NCBI RefSeq assembly: GCF_018873765.1
Contig: NC_057925.1
Location: 30,348,646 to 30,412,645 of the forward strand
Reading direction: 5' to 3'
Source of the DNA: Telopea speciosissima
Taxonomy: Eukaryota > Streptophyta > Magnoliopsida > Proteales > Proteaceae
Length of the DNA stretch: 64,000 nt
The translations under genes and the position numbers were made by a program. Positions 45,470-58,900 of this stretch are shown piece by piece. The notes below the pieces were generated by a model. It was not told where the DNA came from, ran no database searches, and saw only the letters and a list, made by a program, of their open reading frames with translations. Each line of letters opens with the position of its first letter. Within the stretch, counting starts at the first letter, position 1.

Positions 45470-46660
45470 AGAATAAGAAGAAGAAGAAGAAGACGAGATA
45501 TACTTAAAATCAACAATTTCATTCATGATAAGCGAAGGAGTACAGACTGACTCAAAAGACTAGAAGTTACTAACTTCTTTTTGGAAAGTACATGCAGATT
45601 CATAAACAAACTCGGATAGGACTACATCAGAGCTGGCTACAACTTCAGACTCTACGACGTGGAAATTTTTAGGAACCCCTGCCCAGTTTCCTATGGATCC
45701 TTGAAGAGGTTGTATGAGGAGCTGAGGTGCTGGCCCTTCCTTTTCCTTGGTGATCATTGCTATCTCGAACAGTCCACCAATCCCTTGATCTTCTTGGATT
45801 TCAGCCTTCTTTGCTTGATCCAGTTCCATGGCCACCCAGTTCACTTCATCTTCGAAGAATTTCTCAAATCCAGGCTAGAGCTTGTTCTTCTCCCAATCAA
45901 ACCAAGGCTCATCATTTCCACAGTATGGAAAGTTTTCTCCTTTTTTCACAAAGTGACTGTTCAAGGTCTTGAAATAAGGAGTGCTTTCAATCATCTGACT
46001 TTTCAGTCCTTTGTCACCGTTCCCCCCTCTTAATGAGGTCCTTATTTTTATTGAGGTGAAGCCTAGACCATGGCGGTTGGTATTGGCTTGTATCTTTGGG
46101 AATGCTAGAATCCCCTATTGATTATTCCCCATTCCTAGTCTTGTAAAATACTTCATTTTCTTCATCATCTTCATTGAAGCCTTGCTCCACACCATTGGAA
46201 ACTCTATTGTAATGGGATCTTTTTCTTTGGAAGACACTGCACAGACACTCCCAATTTCAAATCCTCCCAGTTGCACCTTTGGTAGGGATGAACCTCCTAC
46301 CTCTATGTTTGCAAGTGTATGCACCATCTCTGGATCTCCAAAAATGGTATCCACCTTTTGATCATTTATGAATTTCACTTTTGATAGAGACTTGATGCCA
46401 AGACGCTTGTCGAGTACAGCCATAGTCTTCCAAGTAGCATATTGAAAGAAGCTTGGATATCTATGACTTGAAAGTCAATAGTGAACCAAGCTGGTCCGAC
46501 CTTGATATCAGTGGTGAGAACCCCAATCACTTCTCGCCTGGTATTATCACATGCCCTGATGGTTTGATTTGAAGGCTTTATTTTGTCAAGGGGTAGACCC
46601 ATACATTTTGCAGCTTTCAATGGCATGACGTTGAGGGCCGAGCTATTGTCAGTCAATACT
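45470..46660 (-). pseudogene. Protease and G-patch-like linker of the Tat element
   Basis: The protease block lies at 46656-46400: the active-site region reads TDNSSALNVMPL where relatives have DNGSxLN, then VIGVLTTDIKVGPAWFTIDF and FNMLLGRLWLY. Gly to Ser next to the catalytic Asp probably kills it. Downstream is MVWSKASMKMMKKMKYFTRL with GMGNNQ (a G-patch-like stretch), then a linker with LEQ/DEVNWVAMELDQAKKAE and an acidic end (SSSSSSYSSKDDEVLEHH) at about 45480. Several stops are present. Confidence 0.72.
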
Positions 46661-46739
46661 TGGGGAACCTGGTTCCTATTACACTCTACGGTGATGTAGA
46701 GGGCTTTGTTATGACTTTTCCCTCCTGATGACAGGTCTT

Positions 46740-47965
46740 CATCTGAGAAGAACAGCGACTGGATAGCATATGTGAGATAACTCCTTTGGCCCCATCTCGA
46801 TGAGCACTTGTACCCTGGTGAGAGCCTTCAAGACCGCTTCTCGGTGGGTTGGCGAAGCCATTAATAATCTCCAAATTGAGATATTGGCTTGTGCCTTCTT
46901 CAATTGATTCAATACTGGGTTCTTAGGGTCATTGCTCTGCTTTGATTGACTAGGCTGATACTTTTCCACAGTTAATCCCTTGTTTTTGAAATTCCTTTCG
47001 CTTCTAGTTTTCATCACTTCTAGTTTCTTTTCTTTGATGATCAAATTGACTGGGCAAAGGCTATCCTCTTCGACATCACTGCCTATGATGATGATGGCTC
47101 CGACATTGGGATTTCTCCTCCTTGACTCTTGCTTTGCAATCTTCTTTTGATTTTGTCTTCCATGACTAAGATGGATTTTTGAGCTTGGCCTAGGATTTTT
47201 GACAAAGACTCTTGCTTCTCAATGATCTCTTGCATCAAGTGAAATTGCTTAGGGTCCGTTGGATCTTCAGGGATCATATGGTGTATGCTTGATGCATTTC
47301 TCTCACCTTAGTCAAAGATTTATAAAAGTGATAACCCTTCTCATCTTCTTGTGACTCAGAGCTTTCCGAACTTTCTTCTGGGCTAGAGATGATCGGATGA
47401 ATGTTTCCCATCGGATCAGTGAACTGACCTTCCTCATTGACATTGTTGAGGAGGAAGTTGTCATGTGCCTGCATCCATTCATGGTATTCCTCACTTCCTT
47501 GGCCAGGAGATGAGGGAGGAGTTCCACATAAATCCTATGCCAATGTAAAAGTCAATCTTACTAAATTTTCCAAATTGGCTATTGCATGAGGTAGAGGACA
47601 TTGTGCCCTGATTGGCTTCAACTGTTGCAGTTCCTCTTGATATTTATCATCTGAAGCTACCACCTTCTTGGTAATTTCTTGGATCTTGTCAATATCTCGA
47701 TGGATTTTGTTTACTAGGAATGATAGGGTCCATGGTGCCTTCCCACATATGTTCTCATATTTGTCAAGGCGAGTCATTGGCCGATCTGACTCTTCTTCCC
47801 TTTGCTCTTCTTCAATTGATTCTTCCTCCTCTTCATCTGAATCTTCTTCCTCATATCCTCCTTCACCGTTGGATTCTCTTGCTTCGAGTCTCCGTCACTT
47901 GAATCTTCTTCATCATCGACATCCATGGGCTGGATTTCGTCAGTTGAATCAAAGTAGGGGTCCCT
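46740..47965 (-). pseudogene. gag and pre-protease part of the Tat element (downstream half)
   Basis: From the Athila insertion border the frame runs PYFDSTDEIQPMDVDDEED, then a basic patch (KKIQMKRRKNQLKKSKGKK), MTRLDKYENICGKAPWTLSF, YHEWMQAHDNFLLNN and, at 46950-46830, LNQLKKAQANISIWRLLMAS and PTHREAVLKALTRV, which immediately precede protease in Tat elements. Stops and frame shifts occur at 47535, 47274 and later. Removing the insertion and one 5-base duplication copy joins it to WINNINTGD at 58573. Confidence 0.7.
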
Positions 47966-49630
47966 TGGTTGAGTTAAAATAAAACCACAAGCGTATGGAT
48001 CAATCATAGCTACGGGTCGAACACGAGTAGATATACGCCACTCTATTTAACTAACTTAAAAGTAATGTAAAGTGAACCAAATTAAAGTGTTAAATTAAAC
48101 TAATTAAACTAACGAAAATCAATGCATCCTAACTCATAAGCATCTAACAAAATTAAGGGATTAAATCGGCGTCCTAACACATGAGCATCTAACCTATCAA
48201 ACTAAAACGAATTGAAAGGAATATAAATGCAGCCACACATACTAACCACATAAAAAAGAATAAGGGAATAAAAATGCATCCATAAACCACAACCATATAA
48301 AATTAAAATAAAAGAAATAGAAGGGAAAGAAGAAGAAGATAGAGAGAGATAGAGGAGATGGAGAATGAGATTGAGAGTTTAGATAGTAAAAGCTAGATGT
48401 GCTTGCATGAATGTAATTGAAAAGCTTGAATACTTGCATAAACTTACCATGGCCTCCTCTTCTAAATCTTCAAGTCTTGTCATCAACTTAAGAACTTAGA
48501 CTAGAAGGCTTAAAACCTAAACTAGAATTAAGAAATTACAACCCAATTGAAGAATTAAATTGAAATCAAAGCATAAACTAAACTTATTATAACCATTAAC
48601 TAAAAATCATAAAAGCAAACTAGAACTTAGAAAAGCCAAAAATCACAAATTAGAAGGAGAAGAAGCGAAGAAATTTCACTAAGTGAATGAGCAATTTTTA
48701 CAAGAGAGGTAGGGGATATTTATAGGTGGAAGAGAGGAGAAGAGAGAAGATGAAAGTGTAGGAGAAATATTCCTTAAGAAAGAGAATCCTAAGAAAAAAG
48801 AAAAAAATAGAAAAAAGAAGAAGAGAAGATTGTTTACATAGACCTTCTATTTCTAGAAAAATAAACTTCCAATTCTAACAAGTGCTTCCTTTTCTTTGTA
48901 GATATCTTCTCCAAGCAATAAAATCAAAGCATCTTTGATTTTTCAACCTTCCATAGATGAGAAAATATAAATCTATCCCAAGTAGAATTCCAGAAGTGCC
49001 CTTGAGAAGTTGGAGGAGAGAGAGAGTAAGGGTGATGACTAGGATTCCTTTAAGAATAAATAAAATACCCATTCTGTCCTTCAGAAAACGTGGAGCATGG
49101 GGTGCTTATATAGGCCTCAACATTGTGTTCCTTGCGAAAAATCACCCAAAATAGACCCAAATTTCGTCCAATTCGGAGTTGGGGAACCCAAGATATCTCA
49201 AGTTGAAGTTGGACTGTCCAGAGCCTTCCAAATGGAATCTTTCGGGTACAGTAAAGTAACTTCTGATAATTGCATTAAGGCCCCTGAAATGCGAACTTCC
49301 GCTTCACTTTATCCCCATCTAACTGTTAATAATTATAAATAAACCCCTACAGACCATTTTTGCGCGTCGTTACGGAAACGGCCATAACTTCTTCGTTTCA
49401 ACTCGGAATCAAGTGCCGTTTGAACCGTTGCGAAGTTGACTCGATGGGTACGCATCCATGCCATTAACACCTCTAAATAGCTTAAAAACATTTTCTTAGC
49501 ATCATCTCCTCCATTTTTACAAGAATTCACCTAAAATCTGAGAAGCACAAGAAAGCACCGAGTAACTTTGTCCAATGTGGTAAAATGTATGCTTTATGCC
49601 CTAAGATTTCACACATAAATGTGTTCATCA
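47966..49630 (-). repeat. 3' LTR of the Athila-type element
   Basis: On the minus strand it starts TGATGAACACATTTATGTG at 49630 and ends TTTTAACTCAACCA at 47966. A minus-strand TATA-like tataaatatc lies at about 48715-48725. It carries a 17-base segment (tggatcaatcatagcta) that the 5' LTR lacks, and lacks a 38-base segment found there. Confidence 0.93.
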
Positions 49631-50808
49631 GATTCCCCCACACTTGAACGTTACTTGTCCTCAAGTAAAGCAAAAGATAAACTAACCTAGAATGCAAAAA
49701 AAAAATCCTAATTCACTTTCGTAGGAATCACGGTTGCACTTAGCATGTGCAACAAGCCTTTCAACCCCTAGGTTACCCCTAGTGGACGAGTTGTGTCTCA
49801 TGGATGTTTACAGTGAATATACACCCAAAATTCAATAAATCAAAAAGAATGACGTAAATTTTTCTCATGGCATAAGTAAGATAGAGCACACAATCTCAAA
49901 AAAATACTCAACTAAAGATTAAGGAGCCAAAGGTTCCCCCACACTTGAATTTTATCACCCCACATCAATTCAAGTAACAAGCATGCCTCAAGCTCAAGGG
50001 ATCTCCTCATATTTTCTGAACACTACTCACTTTCAAGTAAACCACTCATAGTACTGATGGAACCAAAGACTTAGGCATTGAGTATTTTTTACCATACTTT
50101 CTTTTTCAGGCATTAAGGCAAAAGCCTTTTTTTTTTTTTTTTTTTTTCTCAACAACAAACTCTTTTTCTACTCTACTACTGTTCTCTGAATGACATGGTG
50201 GAGCATACACCAGACATCCAAATACTTGGTAGCTTTGCTTTTTGCATGTATCCATAAGACATTGAGACATTGATGCAAGAGTTTTTTTTTTTTTTTGAGT
50301 TTTCTTCCAAGGAATTTCGATCAAGTCACCCTGCTTCATGAGGCACAGTGCCCTGTCTAGTCCCAAGGAATTCCACTTTTCTTTCTGTTTCTCTCTCTTT
50401 TTTTTTTTTTTTTTTTTTCATTCACTTTCACTTTCATGCCTTGCCACAAACAAATTGGTCTCAACTACTAGCCAAAAGATCAAAGGGGTCCATAAACACA
50501 TAGAGGAATCTAACCATCACATGAAGTAGCACTCATATTTTCAAACTCAATCCCCATCACCGGATACAAACCAACTACCATCCTCGCAAAGGGATTTTTT
50601 TATTATTTCGCATGCTAGTAGGGCACCTAATTCCCTCTCACTCTCGCTTTGCAAATCGAAGAGACTTATGCATATAACAAAAAACTATCGCCACAATCAA
50701 AATTCACAATTAAAGTCCAACACACACCCCACACTTAATTCATGCAGTGTCCTCAATGCATGCAGAAAAGAAAGAACAAGGACAAGGGAGGGGATACATA
50801 CCAGGATA
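49631..50808 (-). other. 3' untranslated region of the Athila-type element
   Basis: No env-like or other gene is recognised. There are T-runs at about 50129-50148, 50282-50297 and 50399-50419 (A-runs on the coding strand). The region ends in the polypurine tract aagtgtgggggaatc beside the 3' LTR, with gcttgaggacaag-like sequence before it, matching the other inserted element. Confidence 0.6.
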
Positions 50809-53800
50809 TCAGGGGTGAAGGTAAAGAGGCTCATGGAGATCCATGACCTCTTCTTCAACTGGAGTAGGCATCTCTATGTACGGCTTCAATCTTTGGCCAT
50901 TGACCTTGAAAGTAGCTCCTGTACTTGGATTGAGGACTTCAACAGCCCCATGAGGATAAGCTTTTTGAACAATATAGGGGTCATCCCATCTAGAGCGCAG
51001 CTTACCTGGAAAGATATGCAAACGAGAATTGTACAACAAAACTTTTTGGCTTACCTCAAAAGATTTTCTCAAAATGTGCCTATCATGGAAAGCCTTGGTT
51101 TTTTCCTTGTAAATCCGGGCATTCTCATATGCCTCATTCCTAAGCTCTTCCAACTCAGATAGTTGGAGTTTCCCATGGGCACCTGTAGTGGGTAGGTCAA
51201 AGTTAAGCTTCTTGATAGCCCAAAAGGCCTTGTGCTCAATCTCTACAGGTAATTGACATGCCTTTCCATACACCAGATGGTACGGAGATTGATCAAGATC
51301 GGTCTTGAAGGCTGTCCTATGGGCCCACAACGCATCTACTAACCGGTTAGACCAATCCTTACGGTTTGGGTTGATGGTTTTCTCAAGAATTTACTTGATC
51401 TGCCTATTTGAAACCTCAACCTGGCCACTGGTCTGGGGATGGTAGGGTGTGGCCAACTTACGGACGACACAATACTTTCTCGTGAGGGCCTCAAAAGGCC
51501 GATTACAAAAATGCTTGTCCCGATCACTAATGATAGCCCGGGGAGTACCAAAATGGGAGAAGATGTTCTCCTTCAGAAATTTCACAACCACCTTGTGGTC
51601 ATTGGTCTTACAAGCAACTGCCTCAATCCATTTGGACACATAGTCCACAGCAAGTAATATGTACAGGTTACCAAAAGAGTTAGGGAAAGGCCCCATGAAA
51701 TCAATACCCCATACACCAAACACCTCAACCACCAGAATTGGGTTGAGGGGCATCATATTTCTCCTAGTAAGACGTCTTAAGGATTGGCATGAAGAACATG
51801 CCTTGCAATAAGTAAAAGCGTCTTTAAACAGACTAGGCCAATAAAATCCACACTGTAAAATCTTGGCCGCAGTTTTATTAGGCCCAAAATGGCCTCCACA
51901 AGCCTGATCATGGCAAAAAGATAAGACAGATTGTTGCTCATGATCAGGGACACATCTCCGGATTACCTGATCCTGACAAGTCTTAAAAAGATAAGGATCA
52001 TCCCAAAAGAAATACTTAACTTGTGAAAAGAAACGATTCTTATCTTGGGTGGACCAATGTGCAGGTGTCACACCCGAAACCAAATAATTAACAATGTCAG
52101 CAAGCCAAGGTTCACTAGACACTGCCATCAGATACTCATCAGGAAAATTCTCGTTGACTGGAGAATCAACAGTCAAGGAATTAGGCAGCCAGGATAGATG
52201 GTCTGCAACCAAATTTTCACATCCTTTCTTATCCCTAATTTCAAGATCAAATTCTTGCAACAAAAGGACCCACCTAATGAGGCGAGCCTTGGCATCTTTC
52301 TTCTGCACAAGATATTTGATAGCTGCATGGTCAGTATAAACAATCACATGTGATCCAACCAAGTAGGGCCTAAACTTTTCTAAAGCAAACACAACAGCTA
52401 AAAATTCTTTCTCAGTAGTGGTATAATTAAGCTGTGCATCATTAAGAGTCCTACTTGCATAATAAATCACATGGGGCAATTTGTTGATTCTTTGCCCAAG
52501 AACAGCCCCTATAGCAAAATCAGAGGCATTACACATAAGCTCAAATGAAACTGTTCAAATTGGAGCTTGAATAATGGGGGCTGAAGTCAACGCTCTTTTC
52601 AATTGCTCAAAACTATCATAACACTCAGAAGAGAAATCAAATGGGCAGTCCTTTGCCAAAAGAAAGGTGAGAGGTCTAGCTATCTGGCTAAAATCCTTGA
52701 TGAATCTTCTATAAAAACCTGCATGGCCAAGAAAAGATCTAATGTCCTTCACACTCTTGGGTGGTGGTAAATTGGCTATAAGGTCTACCTTAGATCTATC
52801 AACCTTTATCCCTTCTTTGGACACAATGTGACCAAGAACTATGCCTTGCTTCATCATGAAGTGGCACTTCTCCCAATTCAGGACCAAGTTCTTTTCTATG
52901 CATCTTTTAAGAACCAAAGAGAGATGATGCAAGCAATGAGAAAAGGTAGAGCCGTGAATAGAGAAATCATCCATAAACACCTCTAGGAAGTGCTCTACCA
53001 TATTAGAAAAGATACTCATCATGCACCTTTGAAATGTAGCAGGGGCATTACAAAGCCCAAAAGGCATACGCCGGTAAGCAAAGGTTCCATAAGGGCATGT
53101 GAAAGTGGTTTTGTGTTGGTCCTCTAGAGCAATAGGGATTTGGTTATAGCCTGCATAACCATCAAGAAAATAATAATATTCATGGCTAGCTAGTCTCTCT
53201 AACATCTGATCAATAAAAGGCAAGGGGAAGTGGTCCTTCCAAGTTGCCACATTCAATTTTCTATAGTCAATGCACACTCTCCATCCCGTTTGGATACAGG
53301 TTGGAATCAACTCATTATTGGCATTCGCAACTACAGTGACTCCTCCTTTCATAGGCACAACCTGCACAAGACTCACCCATTGGCTATCAGAAATGGGATA
53401 AATGATGCCATGATCCAAGCATTTTAGGATCTCTTTCTTAATTGCTTCTTTCATCACAGGATTAGCCCTCCTTTGGGGTTCCCTAGAAGGTTTGGAACTC
53501 TCCATCAGATGTATATGATGTTGAACAATGAAGGGGCTAATACCTTTGATGTCAGACATGGTCCAACCTATGGCTTCCTTATGGTCCTTTAGAAGCGTAA
53601 TCAACTCTTCTTCCTGAATAGAAGTCAAATCAGAAGCAATAATAACAGGAAGAGTATGATCATGTCCTAAGAAGGCATACTTAAGGTTGGAGGGCAATGC
53701 CTTCAACTCTAATGTGGGGGGCTCAATAATAAAGGATTTGGGAATGGAAGTGGATAGGGGTCCAAGGGGCTCCAAAGGTGGTTGGATGCTCCAGACCTCA

Positions 53801-56217
53801 GATAAGGGAGTATCATCAACACCCTCCAATTCCTGCATACAGTCTTGAAATCTCGAATCAAAATCAATCTCAAAGAACATATCAATATCATCAAAAAATC
53901 CTTGAAACATATGCACCTCTTCATCCATGTCAGGCTGCTTACCCAACCTAAACACATTGAAGTCAACAGAAGTATTGTCAAAAGATAATTTCATGAGACT
54001 ATTCCTATAATTGATTAAAGCATTACTGGTAGCTAGGAATGGTCTACCCAATATGATTGGGATTTGATCCTTGAAGTTGGCAGTGGGTTGGGTATCTAAA
54101 ACAATAAAATCCACAGGAAAAATAAATTCCCCAACCTTCAACAGGACATCCTCAATCATTCCCTTAGGAACTTTAACCGACCAATCTGCAAGTTGAAGAG
54201 TAATTTTGGTCGGTTTCAGTTCTCCCAATCCCAGTTGTTGGTAGACATGAAAGGGTAAGAGGTTCACACTTGCACCAAGGTCCAATAAAGCATGATCAAT
54301 AGTGGTATGGCCTATAGTGCAAGAGATGTTGGGACTTCCAAGATCCTTATGCTTGGCTGCTACTGGCTGTGAGATTAGAGAACTAATGTTAGTAGCCAAG
54401 AATGTCTTTTTGGGCACATTGGTGGTCCGCTTTTGGGTGCATAAGTCTTTGAGGACTTTAGCATAAGCGGGGATCTGAGCAATAGCATCCAACAAGGGGA
54501 TATTCACCTAAACCTGTTTGAACACATCCAATATCTTCTCCACAGAAGGAGACTTCTTGCTAACCAACCTATTTGGGAAAGGGGCAGGTGGGGTATAAAT
54601 TCTTTCAGGGTTGGTCTTTTTAACTTCCTCAATAGAATCCTCTTTGGTTTCCTCAACCAAATCATCTGGTATATCTTTAGGTTCATCAGAAGAACTTGGA
54701 ACAGTAGGCACTTCAATGGCCTCTTCAGAAGGGGGAGAGTCAACAGGAGTATGAGATGGTAAAGACTGAGGTGCACTAACCTGTTGATACTCACGGCCAC
54801 TCCTTAAAGCATAAACAACATTTACCTGTCTAGAGGGCCCTTGGTGCTGTTGGTATTGTGCAACATTGGTTGGAAGAGCTTGGGTACCTTGCTGAATATG
54901 AACCTGATGCCTAGGATTTGGCTCGGGCTGGCTAGGTAACTTCCCTGTTTCCCTCTCATACAGGATTGTGACGAGCTGGGTGAGTTGTTTTTCTATGTTA
55001 TTGTGGCTTGTCATGAGAAGAGCTATCTTATTGTCCATCTCATTCAGTCTTATTGCCTCTCCTATATTGGTAAACCCTAGGGGTTGCTGATAAGGTGCAA
55101 GGAGAAGAGGCCTAGCAGAATTAATAGAAGGTCCTGGATGAGGACGAGGGGGAAAGGGGTTAGGAGACATTCCTTGGCTTTGTGGTGCATAGTTGGTCCT
55201 TTGGGCACCAACCTGGCCTTGATGGTTAAAGTTGGATGGGTCTGCTTGGTTCCCTTGATTCCATGAGAAATTGGGGTGATTTCTCCATCCTGGATTGTAA
55301 GTATTGCTATATGGGTTATTTTGGTAGAGAGCACTTACATTCTCAGTGCTGGAATTACCCACCAAGGTGTTGGGGCATTCCTCAGAAAGGTGTCCAGGGG
55401 TTTGGCACCAACTGCATACCGACACATGGTTGACCTGGTTGACCGGATTAACTGGTATAAACTCTTTAAGAACTATGGACTCCAACCATTTTATGAGGCT
55501 GTCAAGTTTGGCCTCCTTGGCTGGCATACCCTCAATGAGATACCCCTTAGTGGTCCTTTCAGCTTCTTAGGAAGATTCCCATTCCCTAGTCTTATCAGTC
55601 AAGTTGGTTAAGAATGTCCATGCATCATTCTCCTCAGAAAAAGAAGTAAAGCCTGCTGGACACATAGACTCTACAAGTTGCTTGGTCTGATAATCAATAC
55701 CCTCATAAATAATTTGGCACAACTGCCACAAGTCAAAACCATAATGAGGGCATTCTAAGAGGAGGTCGTTGAATCTTTCCATGAATTTAGAAAAGGGCTC
55801 ATGTGGTTTCTGCCTAAACTGGAGGATGTCACTTTTAAGCTTATTGGTCTTGTGAAGAGGGAAGAATTTTCTCAAAAAGACAATGGTGAACTCATCCCAT
55901 GTATTAATGGAGTTTGTTGGCAGTCCATAGAGCCACTTCTTGGCCTGGTATTTCAGGACAAAGGGTATAAACCTAAGCCTAACTGCATCATCAGTCAAAT
56001 TCTGGACCTTAATTAGAACACAAACCTCCTCAAATTTCCTAAGGAAGAGATATGCATCCTCATTAGCCATCTCATGGAAATGGGGTAGCATGCTGATGAA
56101 GTTGGTCTTGAGTTCATAGTTATTTACTGTAACAATAGGCAAACTAATGCATGAGGGTTGTGCAACCCTGGTGGGGTAAAACCTATCCTTAAGAGTCTTG
56201 GGTTGTTGGTCACCCAT
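50809..56217 (-). pseudogene. Athila-type gag-pol polyprotein, one frame with four nonsense codons
   Basis: ATG 56217 (MGDQQPKTLKDRFYPTR) is chosen because an upstream in-frame TAG lies at 56290 and the related element starts the same way. In order: capsid (FRQKPHEPFSKFMERFNDLL), zinc knuckle CSWCQTPGHLSEEC, protease ALLDLGASVNLLPFHVY, RT with GWRVCIDYRKLN, YRRMPFGLCNAPATFQRCM and catalytic EVFMDDFSIHG, RNase H, an HHCC integrase finger ([10 protein letters not shown]...CKACSSC), and the integrase core with Asp in [11 protein letters not shown], Asp in [10 protein letters not shown] and Glu in [10 protein letters not shown]. In-frame stops are 55567 (TAA), 54508 (TAG), 52555 (TGA, where Trp is usual) and 51391 (TAA). 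No frameshift is needed anywhere in 1,803 codons, so decay is recent. Confidence 0.93.
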
Positions 56218-56863
56218 GGTCAAAGGTGGTAGAGAAGGTGGTCTTCTAATAAGACGATTACTTGAATCACGAGTCCACACCTTAGCCACCTAAATAGATA
56301 TGAGGTCTCCTTTAGAAAAATTAAGAAAAATAAAACATTTAAAAAAAAAAACTAGAAACAAGAGGGAACCCAAGGTAGATAGTGCATCTCTATCCCTCAA
56401 AAAGCAAAACAATGGTTTAAAAGCTGTAAGGATGCCATATAGGTTGACAGCAAGGGAACCCGTATAGTCTTCTATAGCCACCTACGTGCGACTCCAATAT
56501 GAATTCTGATGTAGAATGGAGGTCTACTATACGTTTATGTTTCCAACACTCTCACTATGTCGCTTTCCTGTTATCAAGAGTGGTCACCTCCAAAGATAAG
56601 TCACATGTCAATCCACCCAACCAAGTCAAGATGTAGCGTCATAGGTAACTTAATCCTATGAGGGACACCAAAAGATGGAGGGTTGAAGCATATGAAGGAC
56701 TTTAGATTGGGCGCACACTATTTGAAACAGAAGAGAAATAGAAGAGAAACAAGAAGAGGTTTTCAAAAACTGATTTTTTTTTTTCAAAAAAAAGAAGAGA
56801 AAATAATAAACTAAAACACTTCGAACTACTTAAAAATTAGATAAATAAAATGGACAATAATCT

Positions 56864-56884
56864 CCCCCGGCAAAGGTGCCAAAA
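56864..56884 (-). promoter_or_regulatory. Primer-binding site of the Athila-type element
   Basis: On the minus strand ttttggcacctttgccgggg lies three bases after the 5' LTR end (ACTCAACCA). It differs from the gag-protease element's site at only a few positions, so the two probably use the same tRNA primer. Confidence 0.75.
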
Positions 56885-56887
56885 ACT

Positions 56888-58572
56888 TGGTTGAGTTAAA
56901 ATAAAACCGTAAGCGTACGGGTCGAACACGAGGAGATATACGTCACTCTATTTAACTAACTTAAAAGTAATGCAAAGTGAACCAAATTAAAGTGTTAAAT
57001 TAAACTAATTAAACTAACAAAAATCAATGCATCCTAACTCATAAGCATCTAACAAAATTAAGGCATTAAATCGGCATCCTAACACATGATCATCTAACCT
57101 ATCAAACTAAAACGAATTGAAAGGAATAAAAATGCAGCCACACATACTAACCACATAAAAAAAAATAAGGGAATAAAAATGCATCCATAAACCACAACCA
57201 TATAAAATTAAAATAAAAGAAATAGAAGGGGAAGAAGAAGAAGATAGAGAGAGATAGAGGAGATGGAGAATGAGATTGAGAGTTTAGCTAGTAAAACCTG
57301 GATGTGCTTGCATGAATGTAATTGAAAAGCTTGAATACTTGCATAAACTTACCATGGCCTCCTCTTCTAAATCTTCAAGTCTTGTCATCAACTTAAGAAC
57401 TTAGACTAGAAGGCTTAAAACCTAAACTAGAATTAAGAAATTACAACCCAATTGAAGAATTAAATTGAAATCAAAGCATAAACTAAACCTATTATAACCA
57501 TTAACTAAAAATCATAAAAGCAAACTAGAACTTAGAAAAGCCAAAAATCACAAATTAGAAGGAGAAGAAGAGAAAAAATTTCACTAAGTGAATGAGCAAT
57601 TTTTACAAGAGAGATAGGGGATATTTATAGGTGGAAGAGAGGAGAAGAGAGAAGATGGAAGTGTAGGAGAAATATTCCCTAAGAAAGAGAATATTCTCTT
57701 TTCTTTCCTCTTTTACAATGCCTTGAATCCTAAGAAAAAAGAAAAAAATAGAAAAAAGAAGAAGAGAAGATTGTTTACATAGACTTTCTATTTCTAGAAA
57801 AATAAACTTCCAATTCTAACAAGTGCTTCCTTTTCTTTGTAGATATCTTCTCCAAGCAATAAAATCAAAGCATCTTTGATTTTTCAACCTTCCATAGATG
57901 AGAAAATATAAATCTATCCCAAGTAGAATTCCAGAAGTGCCCTTGAGAAGTTGGAGGAGAGAGAGAGTAAGGGTGATGACTAGGATTCCTTTAAGAATAA
58001 ATAAAATACCCATTCTGTCCTTCAGAAAACGTGGAGCATGGGGTGCTTATATAGGCCTCAACATTGTGTTCCTTGCGAAAAATCACCCAACATAGACCCA
58101 AATTTCGTCCAATTCGGAGTTGGGGAGCCCAAGATATCTCAAGTTGAAGTTGGACTGTCCAGAGCCTTCCAAATGGAATCTTTCGGGTACAGTAAAGTAA
58201 TTTCTGATAATTGCATTAAGGCCCCTGAAATGCGAACTTCCGCTTCACTTTATCCCCGTCCGACTGTTAATAATTATAAATAAACCCCTACAGACCATTT
58301 TCGCGCGTCGTTATGGAAACGGCCATAACTTCTTCGTTTCAACTCGGAATCAAGTGTCGTTTGAACCGTTACGAAGCTGACTCGATGGGCTACGCATCCA
58401 TGCCATTAACACCTCTAAGTAGCTTAAAAACATTTTCTTAGCATCATCTCCTCCATTTTCACAAGAATTCACCTAAAATCTGAAAAGCACAAGAAAGCAC
58501 CGAGTAACTCTGTCCAATGTGGTAAAATGTATGCTTTATGCCCTAAGATTTCACACATAAATGTGTTCATCA
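56888..58572 (-). repeat. 5' LTR of the Athila-type element
   Basis: Copy of 47966-49630. It contains the identical 65-codon accidental ORFs seen in the other LTR, and a 38-base segment (tattctcttttctttcctct and onward, about 57688-57725) missing from the 3' LTR. Confidence 0.93.
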
Positions 58573-58900
58573 TCCCCCGTATTGATGTTGTTGATCCACA
58601 CCTCCCATTCTTCCCTTCTTCTCAGGGGTTCTGAATAGGCATGAGTATCCAAGAAGAGCATGAGTCTTTAGGGGGAACCCTAAATAAATCTTGTGCCAAA
58701 GCTGTTAATCCCATGCCCAAAAATACTGGCTAATTTGAATTTTTGTTGAAGGACCGGAACCTGAGGTCAAAGCTACCAATACACTGTGGTGCATTGAACC
58801 CGTGGTTGAATTTAATGAGGTAGCCCTGTTGGTGAGGACCTACATACCGTTAAGAAGGCAAACACCAACTCTTTTCAACTGTACAGTTCACTACTGAATG
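58573..58900 (-). pseudogene. gag of the Tat element, upstream fragment
   Basis: Minus-strand reading gives EPLRRREEWEVWINNINTGD up to the Athila border. It continues in frame at 47960 as PYFDSTDEIQ once one copy of the target duplication is removed. Further upstream, in another frame, is YVGPHQQGYLIKFNHGFNAP and FLGMGLTALAQDLFRVPPKD. At least one frameshift and two stops separate these. I recognise the join more securely than the family of the upstream part. Confidence 0.55.

Larger units (their letters stand above)
47966..58572 (-). mobile_element. Athila-type Ty3/gypsy retrotransposon, nearly complete
   Basis: LTRs are at 56888-58572 (5', 1,685 bp) and 47966-49630 (3', 1,665 bp), with a primer-binding site and polypurine tract. 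A single gag-pol frame of about 1,800 codons is broken only by in-frame stops. The flanks are TCCCT (47961-47965) and TCCCC (58573-58577). The gag, protease, RT, RNase H and integrase order and motifs fit the Athila lineage. The LTRs differ visibly by a 17-base segment near 47999, a 38-base segment near 57688 and scattered substitutions, so the insertion is younger than its host. Confidence 0.93.

Noticed and set aside
48875..49342. Identical 65-codon ORFs on both strands, repeated at 57816-58283
   Set aside because: They are simply the two LTR copies of the Athila-type element. No conserved product is evident.
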